Shown here in pieces: positions 54,029 through 63,780 of a stretch of DNA of 64,000 bases; the stretch's first letter is position 1, and the number at the start of each line of letters is the position of its first letter. The position numbers and the translations under genes are program-made. The notes beneath the pieces are model-generated. The model did no database searches. It was not told where the DNA came from and saw only the letters and a program-made list of their open reading frames with translations. The DNA is from Sodalis sp. Ffu. GTDB taxonomy: Bacteria > Pseudomonadota > Gammaproteobacteria > Enterobacterales > Enterobacteriaceae. The DNA lies in assembly GCA_024748595.1 (NCBI GenBank), contig CP072944.1, positions 1,024,001-1,088,000 on the forward strand, read 5' to 3'.

Positions 54029-54074
54029 TCCTCACAGCTTATGTTGCTCACATGAGCAACATAAGCTGTGAGGA
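54029..54074. terminator. Perfect 22-bp hairpin downstream of ssb
   Basis: Two 22-nt arms (54029-54050 and 54053-54074; core GCTTATGTTGCTCA / TGAGCAACATAAGC) are exact complements around a CA spacer. No T run follows on either strand, so a simple intrinsic terminator is doubtful. It may be a late ssb terminator or an element remnant. Confidence 0.45.
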
Positions 54075-54229
54075 GTGTATTAAAACGCGTTTTATTTGTG
54101 AAATAGCTACACTTATCCAAATAAACCAAATTTATTTTAAGTGGCCATTATTTTGCATCTGTTACATTATACTTAGTTACAAGTAAAAAAGATAATATCA
54201 TATATTTTGTGCTATACTTCCACATTCTG

Positions 54230-54530
54230 CTTGCGCTAAAACTGCTTTTTCGACCATATGTTATACTTCATTCACCTTCACTAAAGAGCTTAAGCACAAT
54301 TAGAGTCAACAACAATACAAACAATATCACCACCTTTTGAATTTTTAGCATGTTTATTACTACAGTATATTCTGAATAAAGATATAGAAACATTCATAAA
54401 AACTTGTTATATTTAACCATGTCATGCTAAACATACATTTTAATATCAATGTAATGATGGATATCTTCAAATAGTGTACTCTACCTGCTTTTATTTAATA
54501 AAATATTACACAAGGCGTCCGGGATTTTGT
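54230..54530 (-). mobile_element. IS903/IS5 transposase fragment
   Basis: The minus strand near 54340-54265 reads KGGDIVCIVVDSN, then after frame slips pieces equivalent to LKLFSEGE. This is the same catalytic-Asp block as at 41.3 and 5.1 kb (GEIAHLVIDSTGLKVFGEGEW). The adjoining TTTTAGCATGTTTATTAC and ACATTCATAAAAAC text continues the family. Frameshifted throughout. Confidence 0.65.
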
Positions 54531-56244
54531 GAACGCAACTACTGATACTCGCAGTACAAACTGATAGATATTTTGCGATAGTTCTATTCTAATCGAAGTG
54601 CATATAGTTTACAATTTTACATTGTCCATTAAGTATTCCAGGAACATAGCATTAGGTGATATATACTGCATTTGAACATTACATTACAACAGTCACGCTT
54701 TTACTGCCCAACGGATCGACTAAGTCCGGCATCGAGCCAATACACAATCAGGTATATCTCCCTAGACATCATTAGCATTATAATAGTATGAAGCAGTAAT
54801 CCACTTCAACAATTATCTCTCGATATAAAGGGGCAAACAGCAATAAAAGACGAGAAGAGAGCTAAAGTAAACCCTGATAACAATATGTATAATCTCATGC
54901 TCTTTCCTCCCCTAATTTTGCAATTAAAAATAAGTACATATATTTCAATCCATACCAACGTGCCATATATAAGAACCATGTTTCTATGTACTGATAGTGA
55001 TGCACATTTTAATAATTAAAGAACTCTACTTAAATAATCGTTTATCAAGAGCCTGCCCAAGAGGTCTCAGTAAAAAAGTAGTACAGCAGAACACAGATAT
55101 GCCCAACACCCGTGATCGACTGCCGCTCAATACCTATACGCCTCTTCGCATCAAGTTGTGTGAATTATATGCAGCGTGGGATCACATATGATACATCGAA
55201 AAAAAAGGATAACTGTGACGATGTCATAATTACCTAATAAGGGAAGGCCAGCCATAAAATAGTGTGCACCGCTGCAGACGATAAAATCAAGCAATAGCTG
55301 CTATTTCCTACAGCAAAAGTACAACCGTTTTACTGCATGATAGTGCAAGAGCGCAGATGACAAATAACGAAAAACTACACCGTCGACCTTTACTGAGCAA
55401 AAACAAGAAGACACTAACGCTCACAATAGTATCGTCGATAAATATATGGCATAGTCAGTTGACAAAGTACCCATTTACACCGATGTGCTAAGTGATATCA
55501 AACTATTTACACTGCCACATTATTGTTGGATAATGAATAGATTTTATATTAATCGTTTAGCCTATGCATATATCTGGTAATAATACATGTAGACGCACAT
55601 ATAGCTCAAAACATCAATAATTCCTGATCTACAAGTTGACTAACCTTTCGTCAACAAAACCAATTCTGACTTTAGTACACTAATAACATGTTTGAGCTGT
55701 TTTTAAGAGCAAGATTGACCCATCCGAGCCCTCATGCATTTCTTTAATTCTAGCGAAATGTAAGCTTCAGCGTACCATGTAGAAGGATCAACCGCCAAGC
55801 TCAATATTAATTACAAGCCAGCATAAACAAAAGCAAAAACCGATGCAGTAATTATGTACACCTATATAATCAAGCCGAAATATAAGTAAAGACACTATAC
55901 TGTTCGTACTGACTAACCCCGCTATCGCCCCGGCATTAAATTCCGATACCCCGGGCACCGATACCGGTAGAGCACCATTCATAACCGTCTAATTAAGAAC
56001 AAAGACGGCATCGTTAAACCACCAGCGTTTGTGATCTGCACCACTTAAAAGGACTGCTATGCTTGAGTGCAATAGCTATATACCCTTATCTGGATTTTCG
56101 TAGACACGAAAAGATTACCACATGCTAATATTAAACTTCCGTAACGGCATTATAAAGTCTAGATCACGCCAAAATGGACATATTTTAGCAACTTCTACCT
56201 ACCATTGCTCGAAACTGTTTTAAAACAAGATACTTCCATAACAA

Positions 56245-57090
56245 ATGATCGATATATTCTATTGTGGGTTCTTAGCATAGCTGATTTTTGATTTAAAACA
56301 AATCAACCCAAAGGCATTGAATTAGGTCAAGCTAATCTCAAAACTGGGTATCAACACCATCACCACCAGCATCACCACCCGGCAAATAAACTAAATCTAG
56401 CCCTGCTATTGACTACCGCACCAAGTCCCATCAAACCAATAGTTATACCGTAAATCTGCGAACTTATCAGCCACAGGATGGCTGAGCAAAGAATCTTTAA
56501 CGAGTTTGGAGCAATGACTATCAGCAACATTGAACACTATATTAACGATAAAGCCATCAAAGTGGGTTAAAGCCCAGCTCGAAAAACCAGCAAAGTAGCT
56601 ATTATCCGGTGCCAACCAAAGTCCAAAGAGACATTTCTATGCTGACATGGCACTTAATAGTATTAAGGTGGTTTTCGACCGTCATCCAAAAATAGACGGC
56701 TTGCTTACCTTCAACATACCGTAATTTAAGCTAAAAATTATGACTAAGAACTGAAAGATCCTTGCTACATTGATATCGAGTTCCATCTCAATCAGGAGTT
56801 GGTAACGATATCTTGCTGAACGATCTGCCCAGCGAATACGAAGCTGTGTTTTTAGGTACCAGCAAATCAGTCTATCTACGATAATCTGGATAATTAAGGA
56901 CACACTGACGTTCCTGTAGCCAATATCCATGAATGATGGGATATAGTTAGGCAGCACAAACAACCCCTACGTTAACTAGCGCCCATAACGTGGCAGATAG
57001 TACGCACTTCTATTAGTCAAGGTGCCATCCAGGTGATCCAGATGGTCTTAATACCTAACACCGTATAAGGTAAACATGCCAGATTGTGCC
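56245..57090 (+). pseudogene. gltD: gltB-gltD remnant (glutamate synthase)
   Basis: Fragments of both subunits appear in order on the plus strand. gltB: IYSI...LIFDLKQINPKAL and VKLISKLG near 56250-56375 (family [33 protein letters not shown]). gltD: HQTNSYTVNL near 56430, NEFGAMTISNIEHYINDKAI near 56500-56560, VVFDRHPKIDGLLTFNIP near 56670-56725, LNDLPSEYEAVFLGT near 56820-56865, and VRTSISQGA near 57005-57035. A large deletion joins them and many stops intervene. gltBD adjoins the sspB region in E. coli, so the position is ancestral. Glutamate synthase activity is therefore lost. Confidence 0.88.
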
Positions 57091-58026
57091 GAAAAACCAT
57101 TAATCAAACGAACTACAACAATACTAGTCAAACACAGATCACTAACGTTTTGTGATAACTGTAACTATTCTTGCTTCATATGACAGAATAACCAGCTCAA
57201 AAATGACACCTTTACCAATATTCTGATATGACCGTCACAATTAATGTGACAACGAATGTATCTGACACGATAAAGATTTATAAATTGAAGCTATTTTAAT
57301 TAATAAATATTTCCTGCTACGTCCTTCTCAGGACTATAGCGATCAGTAAACAAAAAAATATTGATGTCATAATGAATAGAAAATTAGAAGATACGATCAA
57401 AAAACACTATATCTAAAGCAAGTTCCATCTAGCAATGATAACCACCATAAATAAAATAAACCATCAACCATGACCTATAATGGAGTAATATAATGTATAA
57501 AGAAGCACTTCAAACTAATCTTAAGTGTATAAATATGCCGAATTAAAAATCTATTTTCTACGAAAATTATGATACGCATATCAACCAAAAGAAACTGCTA
57601 GCTAAAAATATACCCCACAAAGCAACTTGCAAATGACATAGGCTATACTGATAAAACACAAGTGTAGGTTAACGATATGTAACAAAACAACAAAAAAATA
57701 ATACGCGATAAAGCTATTATACACCTTTAACGGAGTATTTTATGAATAAAACTATTATTTTAATATTAACCAAATTTATATAATACCTAACTAGGAAAAT
57801 TCATAATTTATAATTGCATATTGCACAAAAGAAATCAGCTAAATAAGCTCTACTACAAAATAAATGACTTAACAATCTTATTAATAAGACATTGTATAAA
57901 TAAGAAAAACTCAGCAACAGCTAATTTGATTCAAAAATACTAATCAGTATAAAAAGTTGACCGAAAAGTATCAAATATCCTTTAGACATAACGTAACTTG
58001 AGCACCTTCGCAGATTTTACAAAATT
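57091..58026. other. Eroded gap upstream of the sspB end
   Basis: No gene is recognised. The nan genes, if once present, have left no trace I can see. The last part (about 57800-57940) is an IS903-like relic. Confidence 0.45.
57800..57940 (-). mobile_element. IS903-like end near sspB
   Basis: ACTACAAAATAAATGACTTAACAATCTTATTAATAAG (57850-57890 region) and CAGCAACAGCTAATTTGATTCAAAAATAC (to about 57940) match the terminal blocks of the repeat family in the same orientation as the other right ends. Confidence 0.45.
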
Positions 58027-58524
58027 TTATTTAATTACCCGCAGCGAAGGTTGCCCCCGCTGCGGTGATGTAGAGGGTTCAACATCGCTACATGATTTAT
58101 CAACGTTATTCAATCGGGCGTCATCGATAACCGACATAACAATTTTTGAATCCTCAGCCTGACCTCCGCCAACATCCAATACTTGCCGTTCATAGGCTTC
58201 CGACTCAAATATAAACATAGTACCAGCACTATTTTCCTGGGCGTAAATAGCCAATACAGCGGTCATAGGCGCGACTACCTGGAGCGAAACACCGTCAAAA
58301 CGTGCGTTAAACTGCACTTTATCGTTACCTATTTCCAAGTTAACCACCGCGCTCGGCGCAATATTTAGAACAATTTGTCCGTTACAGGCAAACTTCATCG
58401 GCACTATGACACCGTCCAACGTGACATCCACCGCTAAATACGGCGTCAATTTATTATCCAGCAACCATTTATAAAAAGCCCTGACTAGATAGGGGCGGAG
58501 TGGCAAAAGTTGAATCACCTCCAT
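58027..58524 (-). CDS. sspB: SspB, ClpXP adaptor for ssrA-tagged proteins
   Basis: Delivers ssrA-tagged peptides from stalled ribosomes to ClpXP. At 165 residues it is exactly the E. coli length. Folded domain: LRPYLVRAFYKWLLDNKLTPYLAVDV, VPMKFACNGQIVLNIAPSAV, VQFNARFDGV and AVLAIYAQENSAGTMF. An acidic linker (EDSKIVMSVIDDARLNNVDK) is followed by the C-terminal ClpX-binding tail GQPSLRVIK, equivalent to RPALRVVK. It begins 4 nt after sspA ends, so the two are one operon. Confidence 0.96.
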   Translation of the reverse strand: MEVIQLLPLRPYLVRAFYKWLLDNKLTPYLAVDVTLDGVIVPMKFACNGQIVLNIAPSAVVNLEIGNDKVQFNARFDGVSLQVVAPMTAVLAIYAQENSAGTMFIFESEAYERQVLDVGGGQAEDSKIVMSVIDDARLNNVDKSCSDVEPSTSPQRGQPSLRVIK

Positions 58525-58528
58525 CTCT

Positions 58529-59170
58529 TCACCCCAGTGTCTGCAAAAGCATTTCGCGCTCAGCTTCAGTCAATGAGATCAAGAAGGCATCACGTTCAAA
58601 TATGCGTGTCATATAACCTTTTAACTCTTTAGCTCCAGCACCAGCCAATTTAATGCCTAACTGTGGCAAACGCCACAACAACGGTGCTAAGTAACAATCC
58701 ACCAAGCTGAACTCTTCGCTCATAAAGAACGGCGCCTCGTTAAATACTGGGGCCACAGTCAATAATTCTTCACGCAATTGACAACGGACGTTTTCTACTT
58801 CCTTGCCGCTGCTTCGTTCGATCTTACGCATCAAGGTATACCAATCATTCTCAATGCGGTGTACCATAAGACGGCTAGTGCCACGAGCCACAGGATAAAC
58901 TGGCATCAATGGAGGATGAGGAAAGCGCTCATCAAGATATTCCATAATGATGCGAGATTCATAAAGCGTCAATTCGCGATCGACCAACGTCGGCACTGTA
59001 CAGTAAGGATTGAGGTCTATCAGACCCTGCGGCAGATTATCCATTTCAACCTGCTCAATCTCTACACTTACCCCTTTTTCCGCCAATACGAGACGTACTT
59101 GATGGCTAAAAATGTCGGTCGCACCGGAAAACAGCGTCATCACCGAACGTTTGTTGGCAGCGACAGCCAT
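58529..59170 (-). CDS. sspA: Stringent starvation protein A
   Basis: A glutathione-S-transferase-fold RNA polymerase-associated protein that lowers H-NS levels and supports stress survival in E. coli. I start at MAVAANKRSVMTLF, giving 213 residues (E. coli 212), because GGAGG lies 6 nt upstream; an ATG four codons earlier overlaps that site. The thioredoxin-like domain has DIFSHQVRLVLAEKGV, CTVPTLVDRELTLYESRIIM and EYLDERFPHPPLMPVYPVAR. The helical domain has FSLVDCYLAPLLWRLPQLGI and ELKGYMTRIFERDAFL. The conserved PHP surface motif is present. It keeps its place between sspB and rpsI. Confidence 0.96.
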   Translation of the reverse strand: MAVAANKRSVMTLFSGATDIFSHQVRLVLAEKGVSVEIEQVEMDNLPQGLIDLNPYCTVPTLVDRELTLYESRIIMEYLDERFPHPPLMPVYPVARGTSRLMVHRIENDWYTLMRKIERSSGKEVENVRCQLREELLTVAPVFNEAPFFMSEEFSLVDCYLAPLLWRLPQLGIKLAGAGAKELKGYMTRIFERDAFLISLTEAEREMLLQTLG

Positions 59171-59482
59171 GAAAACCTCCAAGTTTATTAAGGATAATAC
59201 TTAGGGTATTATCCTGAATTATCCACCATTGACTCGCTGCTACCTGTACATCTTCAACCATGAAGATGCAAAATTCCAGCGTTTCTGACAAAATACCAAC
59301 CAACTTTTAAACAAATCCAAACGTTAGTTAGTTTATCAGGTTTTGCCTATTTTATGGAAGCGTTGTGGCAAATCAACGTGAATAACTGAAAGGTTAAAGT
59401 TGCACTAACGGTTATCAGAGCATAGAAAATATAAAAGCCCGGACTATGCCAGACTTTCTAATACTACAATCATACTATGAAA
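59171..59482. other. Spacer between rpsI and sspA
   Basis: It contains the rplM-rpsI terminator at 59434-59457 and should contain the sspA-sspB promoter upstream of 59170. No gene. Confidence 0.6.
59434..59457 (-). terminator. rplM-rpsI terminator
   Basis: On the minus strand AAAGTCTGG pairs with CCGGGCTTT (two G-U pairs) around CATAGT and is followed by TTAT. It lies 26 bp after the rpsI stop codon. Confidence 0.6.
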
Positions 59483-59875
59483 TTAACGTTTGGAAAACTG
59501 CGGACGACGACGCGCTTTACGCAAACCGATTTTCTTACGTTCAACCTGGCGAGCGTCACGGGTAACAAAGCCAGCTTTACGAAAATCAGTACGCAAAGTT
59601 TCGTCATATTCCATCAGCGCACGAGTAATACCGTGGCGAATGGCACCTGCCTGACCGGAGATACCACCGCCTTTAACAGTGATATACAGATCTAGTTTAC
59701 CTAGCATGTCTACCAGTTCCAGTGGCTGACGAACAACCATGCGGGCTGTTTCGCGACCGAAGTACTGATCCAGACTACGCTGGTTAATCACTATACTACC
59801 ACTACCCTCCTTAACAAAAACGCGAGCAGAAGAGCTTTTACGGCGACCAGTGCCGTAGTATTGATTTTTAATCAT
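59483..59875 (-). CDS. rpsI: 30S ribosomal protein S9
   Basis: The 130-residue protein has the same length as in E. coli: [59 protein letters not shown] and the basic tail [17 protein letters not shown] that contacts P-site tRNA. It starts 2 nt after the rplM stop, so its ribosome-binding site (GGGATTATAGGT region) lies inside the extended rplM reading frame. Confidence 0.98.
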   Translation of the reverse strand: MIKNQYYGTGRRKSSSARVFVKEGSGSIVINQRSLDQYFGRETARMVVRQPLELVDMLGKLDLYITVKGGGISGQAGAIRHGITRALMEYDETLRTDFRKAGFVTRDARQVERKKIGLRKARRRPQFSKR

Positions 59876-59877
59876 AC

Positions 59878-60318
59878 CTATAATCCCGATTTAATATCCA
59901 AAACTTGTGGTTGCTGTGCCGCATGGCTATGCTCACTGCCTACGTAAATTTTAAGTTTACGATACATTGCGCGACCTAACGGATTTTTGGGAAGCATGCC
60001 TTTAACCGCGATCTCAATTACACGCTCAGGATGACGAGATATCATTTCTTCAAATTTTACTTCTTTTATACCACCAACATGACCAGTATAACGATAATAT
60101 ATTTTGCCATTGCGCTTGTTACCAGTGACGACCACTTTATCTGCGTTTAAAACAATGATATAATCACCAGTATCAACGTGCGGAGTATATTCCGCTTTAT
60201 GCTTACCGCGCAAACGACGAGCAAGTTCAGTAGCAAGACGTCCCAAAATTTGTCCATTGGCGTCTACAACATACCAATTACGTTTAACCGTTTCCGATTT
60301 TGCTGTAAAAGTTTTCAT
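59878..60318 (-). CDS. rplM: 50S ribosomal protein L13 (four-residue C-terminal extension)
   Basis: The 146-residue protein matches E. coli L13 (142) from [20 protein letters not shown] through [40 protein letters not shown] and [12 protein letters not shown]. coli stops after VLDI. Here the frame reads on through KSGL to a TAG two bases before the rpsI ATG, so the original stop has been lost. It is the first gene of the rplM-rpsI operon. In E. coli, L13 with L20 controls this operon; no such structure is evident to me in the 125-bp leader. Confidence 0.98.
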   Translation of the reverse strand: MKTFTAKSETVKRNWYVVDANGQILGRLATELARRLRGKHKAEYTPHVDTGDYIIVLNADKVVVTGNKRNGKIYYRYTGHVGGIKEVKFEEMISRHPERVIEIAVKGMLPKNPLGRAMYRKLKIYVGSEHSHAAQQPQVLDIKSGL

Positions 60319-60443
60319 TAAAGCCTACCAAATTATACCTTTTATACCTTGCTAATAACCAAGCGCTGATAATTATATAGCTATAGGCTAACATGTTTGT
60401 CTATACTAGCAAACCTACAATAAAGATCGACTTCCTTAACTTA

Positions 60444-61583
60444 TTAAGGATTGTGCGGCAGCCTAAAATACTCCTCACTCTGCATCTCTTGCAAGCGGGA
60501 TATACAGCGCTGATATTCAAACTTTAACATGTTTCCCTGATACAACGCCACCATCGGAACCGCCGCAGTAATTACTAACTTCACATGACGCTCATAAAAT
60601 TCATCCACCAATGCCAGGAAACGACGGGCCGTATTTTCCTGCACAGTTCCCATTTGGCGCACGTTATGCAACAGCACGCTATGAAAACGTTCGGATAGCA
60701 CAATATAGTCATTCTGGCAGCGTGCACCACCGCACAGCTCGGCAAAATCCAGTGCCACCACACCGTCGGCTACCCCAAGCGTCGGCAAAGGACAATGATT
60801 GATTTCCAGCGACAGCACTTTGCAATCAAAAGGTAGATGTGTACTTGCCAATACACTGAACATCCACGCCATCACCCGCTCATTTTCCTCATTAAGTGGC
60901 GTCAGCCATAGATTTGCCTGATTTAAAGGACGCAGCCGGTAATCAATACCTACGTCAACATTAATCACTTCGCAATACTTATTGATTAACTCGATAGCCG
61001 GTAAGAAACGCTCACGCTGCAAACCATTACTATAAAGATCATCAGGCGAAACATTAGAAGTAGAGACCAAGATAACACTGCGAGCGAAGAGCGCTGGTAT
61101 CAGCGTCCCTAAAAGCATCGCATCAGCAATATCAGATACAAAAAACTCATCAAAGCAGAGCACGTCAGTCTCGGCCTTAAAACCATCAGCGATAACCTCC
61201 AGAGGATCCTGGTGACCATGCAGATAGATCATCTCCTTATGCACTCGCAACATAAAACGGTGAAAATGAAGCCGCAACTTTCGCTCGCCTGGTAGACTGC
61301 GATAAAATAAATCCATCATCCAGGTCTTACCTCCACCGACACCGCCCCACATATATAAGCCCTGGGATCCAGCGGTAGTCTCGGTCCCATCCTTTCCTAG
61401 CAATTTTTTTCTTAGTCGACTAAGAAAACTTGTCTGGACGTTGGCAGTAGCATGCTGATGGACGCTAATCTGTTGATAGATCTGATCCAAACGGGAGATA
61501 ACAATAGCCTGAACAGTGTCGGGTTGGTATTCACCTGCCGCCAACATCCTCTGATAAAGGAATAACGGCGAAGTAGCTTGCAT
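60444..61583 (-). CDS. zapE: ZapE cell-division ATPase
   Basis: An AFG1-like P-loop ATPase associated with the Z ring under stress. The 379-residue protein (E. coli 375) has Walker A GGVGGGKTWMMDLFY (about 80-94), LRLHFHRFMLRVHKEM, Walker B DVLCFDEFFVSDIADAMLLG (about 135), sensor region VILVSTSNVSPDDLYSNGLQ with RERFLPAIELI, and C-terminal VDEFYERHVKLVITA. It is divergent from zapG, as in E. coli, and is followed after 125 bp by rplM. Confidence 0.95.
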   Translation of the reverse strand: MQATSPLFLYQRMLAAGEYQPDTVQAIVISRLDQIYQQISVHQHATANVQTSFLSRLRKKLLGKDGTETTAGSQGLYMWGGVGGGKTWMMDLFYRSLPGERKLRLHFHRFMLRVHKEMIYLHGHQDPLEVIADGFKAETDVLCFDEFFVSDIADAMLLGTLIPALFARSVILVSTSNVSPDDLYSNGLQRERFLPAIELINKYCEVINVDVGIDYRLRPLNQANLWLTPLNEENERVMAWMFSVLASTHLPFDCKVLSLEINHCPLPTLGVADGVVALDFAELCGGARCQNDYIVLSERFHSVLLHNVRQMGTVQENTARRFLALVDEFYERHVKLVITAAVPMVALYQGNMLKFEYQRCISRLQEMQSEEYFRLPHNP

Positions 61584-61790
61584 ATGGAGGACTTTCCTCT
61601 AAATGAAAATGAAACATAACACTATTATGTTATATATCCTACAATAACGGCCTGACCAAATACAATAGTCGAACGGCCTGGCTGTGAAAACCCCTTCACA
61701 CTCTCAAATTCCACTGATGACAGATTACCGGTTATAGTAAAGCTCTAACTGTGTAATATACAGATAACGCAGTCAAAAATAGGAGCCATT

Positions 61791-62195
61791 ATGATCTGGG
61801 AATATACGCTGATTGGTTTTGTGTTAGGAATAGTTATTGGTGCAATCGCAATGCGGTTTGGCAACCATAAGCTACGCCAGCAAAAAAACCTCCAGTATGA
61901 GCTGGAAAAAAGCAAAGCGGAACTAGACGCGTACCGCGAAGAGTTAACCAGTCATTTCGCACGCAGCGCCGAATTGCTGGATAATATGGCAAACGACTAC
62001 CGTCAACTATATCAGCATATAGCGAAAAGCTCCAATAGCTTGCTGCCAGACCGGAACGTTGAAAACAATTCATTTCCTTATCCTCTGACAGCAGCAGAAA
62101 CAAACAACGACCAAATTTTGGCAAAAATGCAACCGAGGGATTATCCAGAAAGCGCTAGCAGTCTATTGCGCAGTACACCATTTTCGCGCAAATAA
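61791..62195 (+). CDS. zapG: ZapG (YhcB) inner-membrane division protein
   Basis: The 134-residue protein (E. coli 132) has one N-terminal membrane helix (YTLIGFVLGIVIGAIAMRFG), a coiled coil (about 27-85, QYELEKSKAELDAYREELTS then HFARSAELLDNMANDYRQLY) and a disordered tail. YhcB/ZapG links cell envelope synthesis to division. AGGAG lies 6 nt before the ATG. It is divergent from zapE, with degQ downstream on the same strand. Confidence 0.93.
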   Translation: MIWEYTLIGFVLGIVIGAIAMRFGNHKLRQQKNLQYELEKSKAELDAYREELTSHFARSAELLDNMANDYRQLYQHIAKSSNSLLPDRNVENNSFPYPLTAAETNNDQILAKMQPRDYPESASSLLRSTPFSRK

Positions 62196-62361
62196 CCCAA
62201 CCGAAAAGAAAACAGCGATTGCATCTACGAAGACGACCTAAACACTGCACAACGCTAAATTTTCCACTCCGGCGATGGTTTTTAAAATATTATTGCAATT
62301 ATATTGCCTGGTCCCTCAAACATGGTATCTATCACTAAATAACAAGCGAGTTAACATTTCA

Positions 62362-63732
62362 ATGAAAATAACACCTTTATTTAGCACGTTGACACTTAGT
62401 CTTGTATTTAATTTACTTCCTTTCACCACCACCCAGGCAACACTGCCAGCCGAAGTACCAGAACAAGCCATGCTGAGTTTAGCACCAATGCTAGCTAAAG
62501 TGCTACCGGCAGTGGTAAGCGTTCATGTGGAAGGTACCCAGTCGGTACGGCGACCTACGTTGCCCAAAGAGTTTAAATACTTCTTCGGCCCTGAAATTCC
62601 AGATGGCAATAGCGGCGTGCGTCCCTTTGAAGGACTAGGCTCCGGGGTCATTATAAATGCCGCCAAGGGCTACGTAATTACTAATAACCATGTGGTCAAC
62701 GGCGCGAATAAAATTAAAGTACAACTCAACGACGGGCGTGAATTCAAAGCTAAATTGTTAGGCCATGATGAACAAACTGACCTAGCACTACTACTACTCT
62801 CGGCATCAAAAAACCTCGCCGAAATCAAAATAGCCGACTCCGATACCCTGAAGGTGGGTGATTTCGCGGTCGCAGTGGGCAATCCATTCGGTCTTGGTCA
62901 AACTGCAACCTCCGGTATCGTTTCAGCATTGGGCCGCAGCGGTTTAAATCTTGAAGGGCTAGAAAACTTTATACAGACCGACGCCTCCATTAACCGCGGC
63001 AATTCCGGAGGCGCTCTCGTTAATCTAAAAGGTGAACTAATTGGTATCAATACTGCTATTCTGGCACCGGGCGGCGGCAATATCGGCATTGGATTCGCCA
63101 TTCCCAGTAATATCGTTAAAAATCTGAGCCAACAACTTATCGAATTTGGCGAAGTGAAACGCGGCCATTTAGGGATTAAGGGAACAGAATTAACAGCCGA
63201 TATCGCCAAAGCGTTAAATATCGACGCTCAGCGCGGAGCGTTTGTCAGCGAAGTGCTACCAGGGGCCGCTGCCGCAAAAGCAGGCATCAAAGCCGGGGAT
63301 ATCATTGTTTCGGTGGAAGGCAAGCCGATACAGAGCTTCGCAGAACTGCGAGTCAAAGTTGGGACTACTACTCCGGGCAACACTGTCAAATTAGGGCTGC
63401 TGCGCAACGGCAAGCTGCAAAATATATCGGTAGTATTGGATGACAGCAACTACACTACCACCAGCGAAGAAGTTCTTATCCCGGCTCTGCAAGGCGCATC
63501 TCTCAGCAATGGGCAACTAAAAGACGGCACGAAAGGTGTGCAAGTGGAAGATGTCGTCAAAGACTCTCCCGCTGCAGCCGTAGGTCTGCAGAAGGGTGAT
63601 ATGATCATCGGTTTTAACCGCGAACGAGTACAAAGCCTATCGCAACTGCGTAAAGTCCTAAATACTAAACCGGTGGTTATAGCACTGAATATCGTGCGGG
63701 GCAACGCCAGTATTTTCCTGCTATTACGCTAA
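62362..63732 (+). CDS. degQ: Periplasmic serine protease DegQ
   Basis: An HtrA-family protease and chaperone degrading misfolded envelope proteins. From MKITPLFSTLTL the precursor has 456 residues (E. coli 455) with a signal peptide ending near TTTQA. The open frame extends 29 codons upstream without homology. The catalytic triad is intact: His110 (TNNHVV), Asp140 (QTDLALLL), Ser215 (GNSGGAL). Two PDZ domains follow: about 255-345 (RGHLGIKGTELTADIAKALN, VLPGAAAAKAGIKAGDIIVS) and 365-455 (KGVQVEDVVKDSPAAAVGLQ, IVRGNASIFLLLR). A clear terminator follows. The neighbouring degS of E. coli would lie beyond; only 268 bp are visible and contain no degS start. Confidence 0.97.
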   Translation: MKITPLFSTLTLSLVFNLLPFTTTQATLPAEVPEQAMLSLAPMLAKVLPAVVSVHVEGTQSVRRPTLPKEFKYFFGPEIPDGNSGVRPFEGLGSGVIINAAKGYVITNNHVVNGANKIKVQLNDGREFKAKLLGHDEQTDLALLLLSASKNLAEIKIADSDTLKVGDFAVAVGNPFGLGQTATSGIVSALGRSGLNLEGLENFIQTDASINRGNSGGALVNLKGELIGINTAILAPGGGNIGIGFAIPSNIVKNLSQQLIEFGEVKRGHLGIKGTELTADIAKALNIDAQRGAFVSEVLPGAAAAKAGIKAGDIIVSVEGKPIQSFAELRVKVGTTTPGNTVKLGLLRNGKLQNISVVLDDSNYTTTSEEVLIPALQGASLSNGQLKDGTKGVQVEDVVKDSPAAAVGLQKGDMIIGFNRERVQSLSQLRKVLNTKPVVIALNIVRGNASIFLLLR

Positions 63733-63741
63733 CTGGTTAAA

Positions 63742-63780
63742 AAATGGACACTGGCGCTACAGTGTCCATTTAACTTAATT
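63742..63780 (+). terminator. degQ terminator
   Basis: AAATGGACACTG and CAGTGTCCATTT form a perfect 12-bp stem around GCGCTA, 9 nt after the degQ stop codon, followed by AACTTAATTTTG. Confidence 0.75.

Larger units (their letters stand above)
53882..56244. other. Eroded region downstream of ssb
   Basis: It holds an IS903-like end at 53925-54000, a perfect 22-bp hairpin at 54029-54074, an IS5-like transposase fragment at 54230-54530 and then about 1.7 kb without a named feature. The part from about 55700 to 56240 has near-genic composition (for example 55910-55990) and probably continues the gltB remnant, but I could not align it. Confidence 0.4.

Noticed and set aside
3000-57940. Recurrent short similar segments, considered as a CRISPR-like or dispersed regulatory repeat upstream of genes
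   Set aside because: The spacing is irregular and kilobase-scale, and the segments end in IS903-type terminal repeats. They are better explained as insertion-sequence ends.
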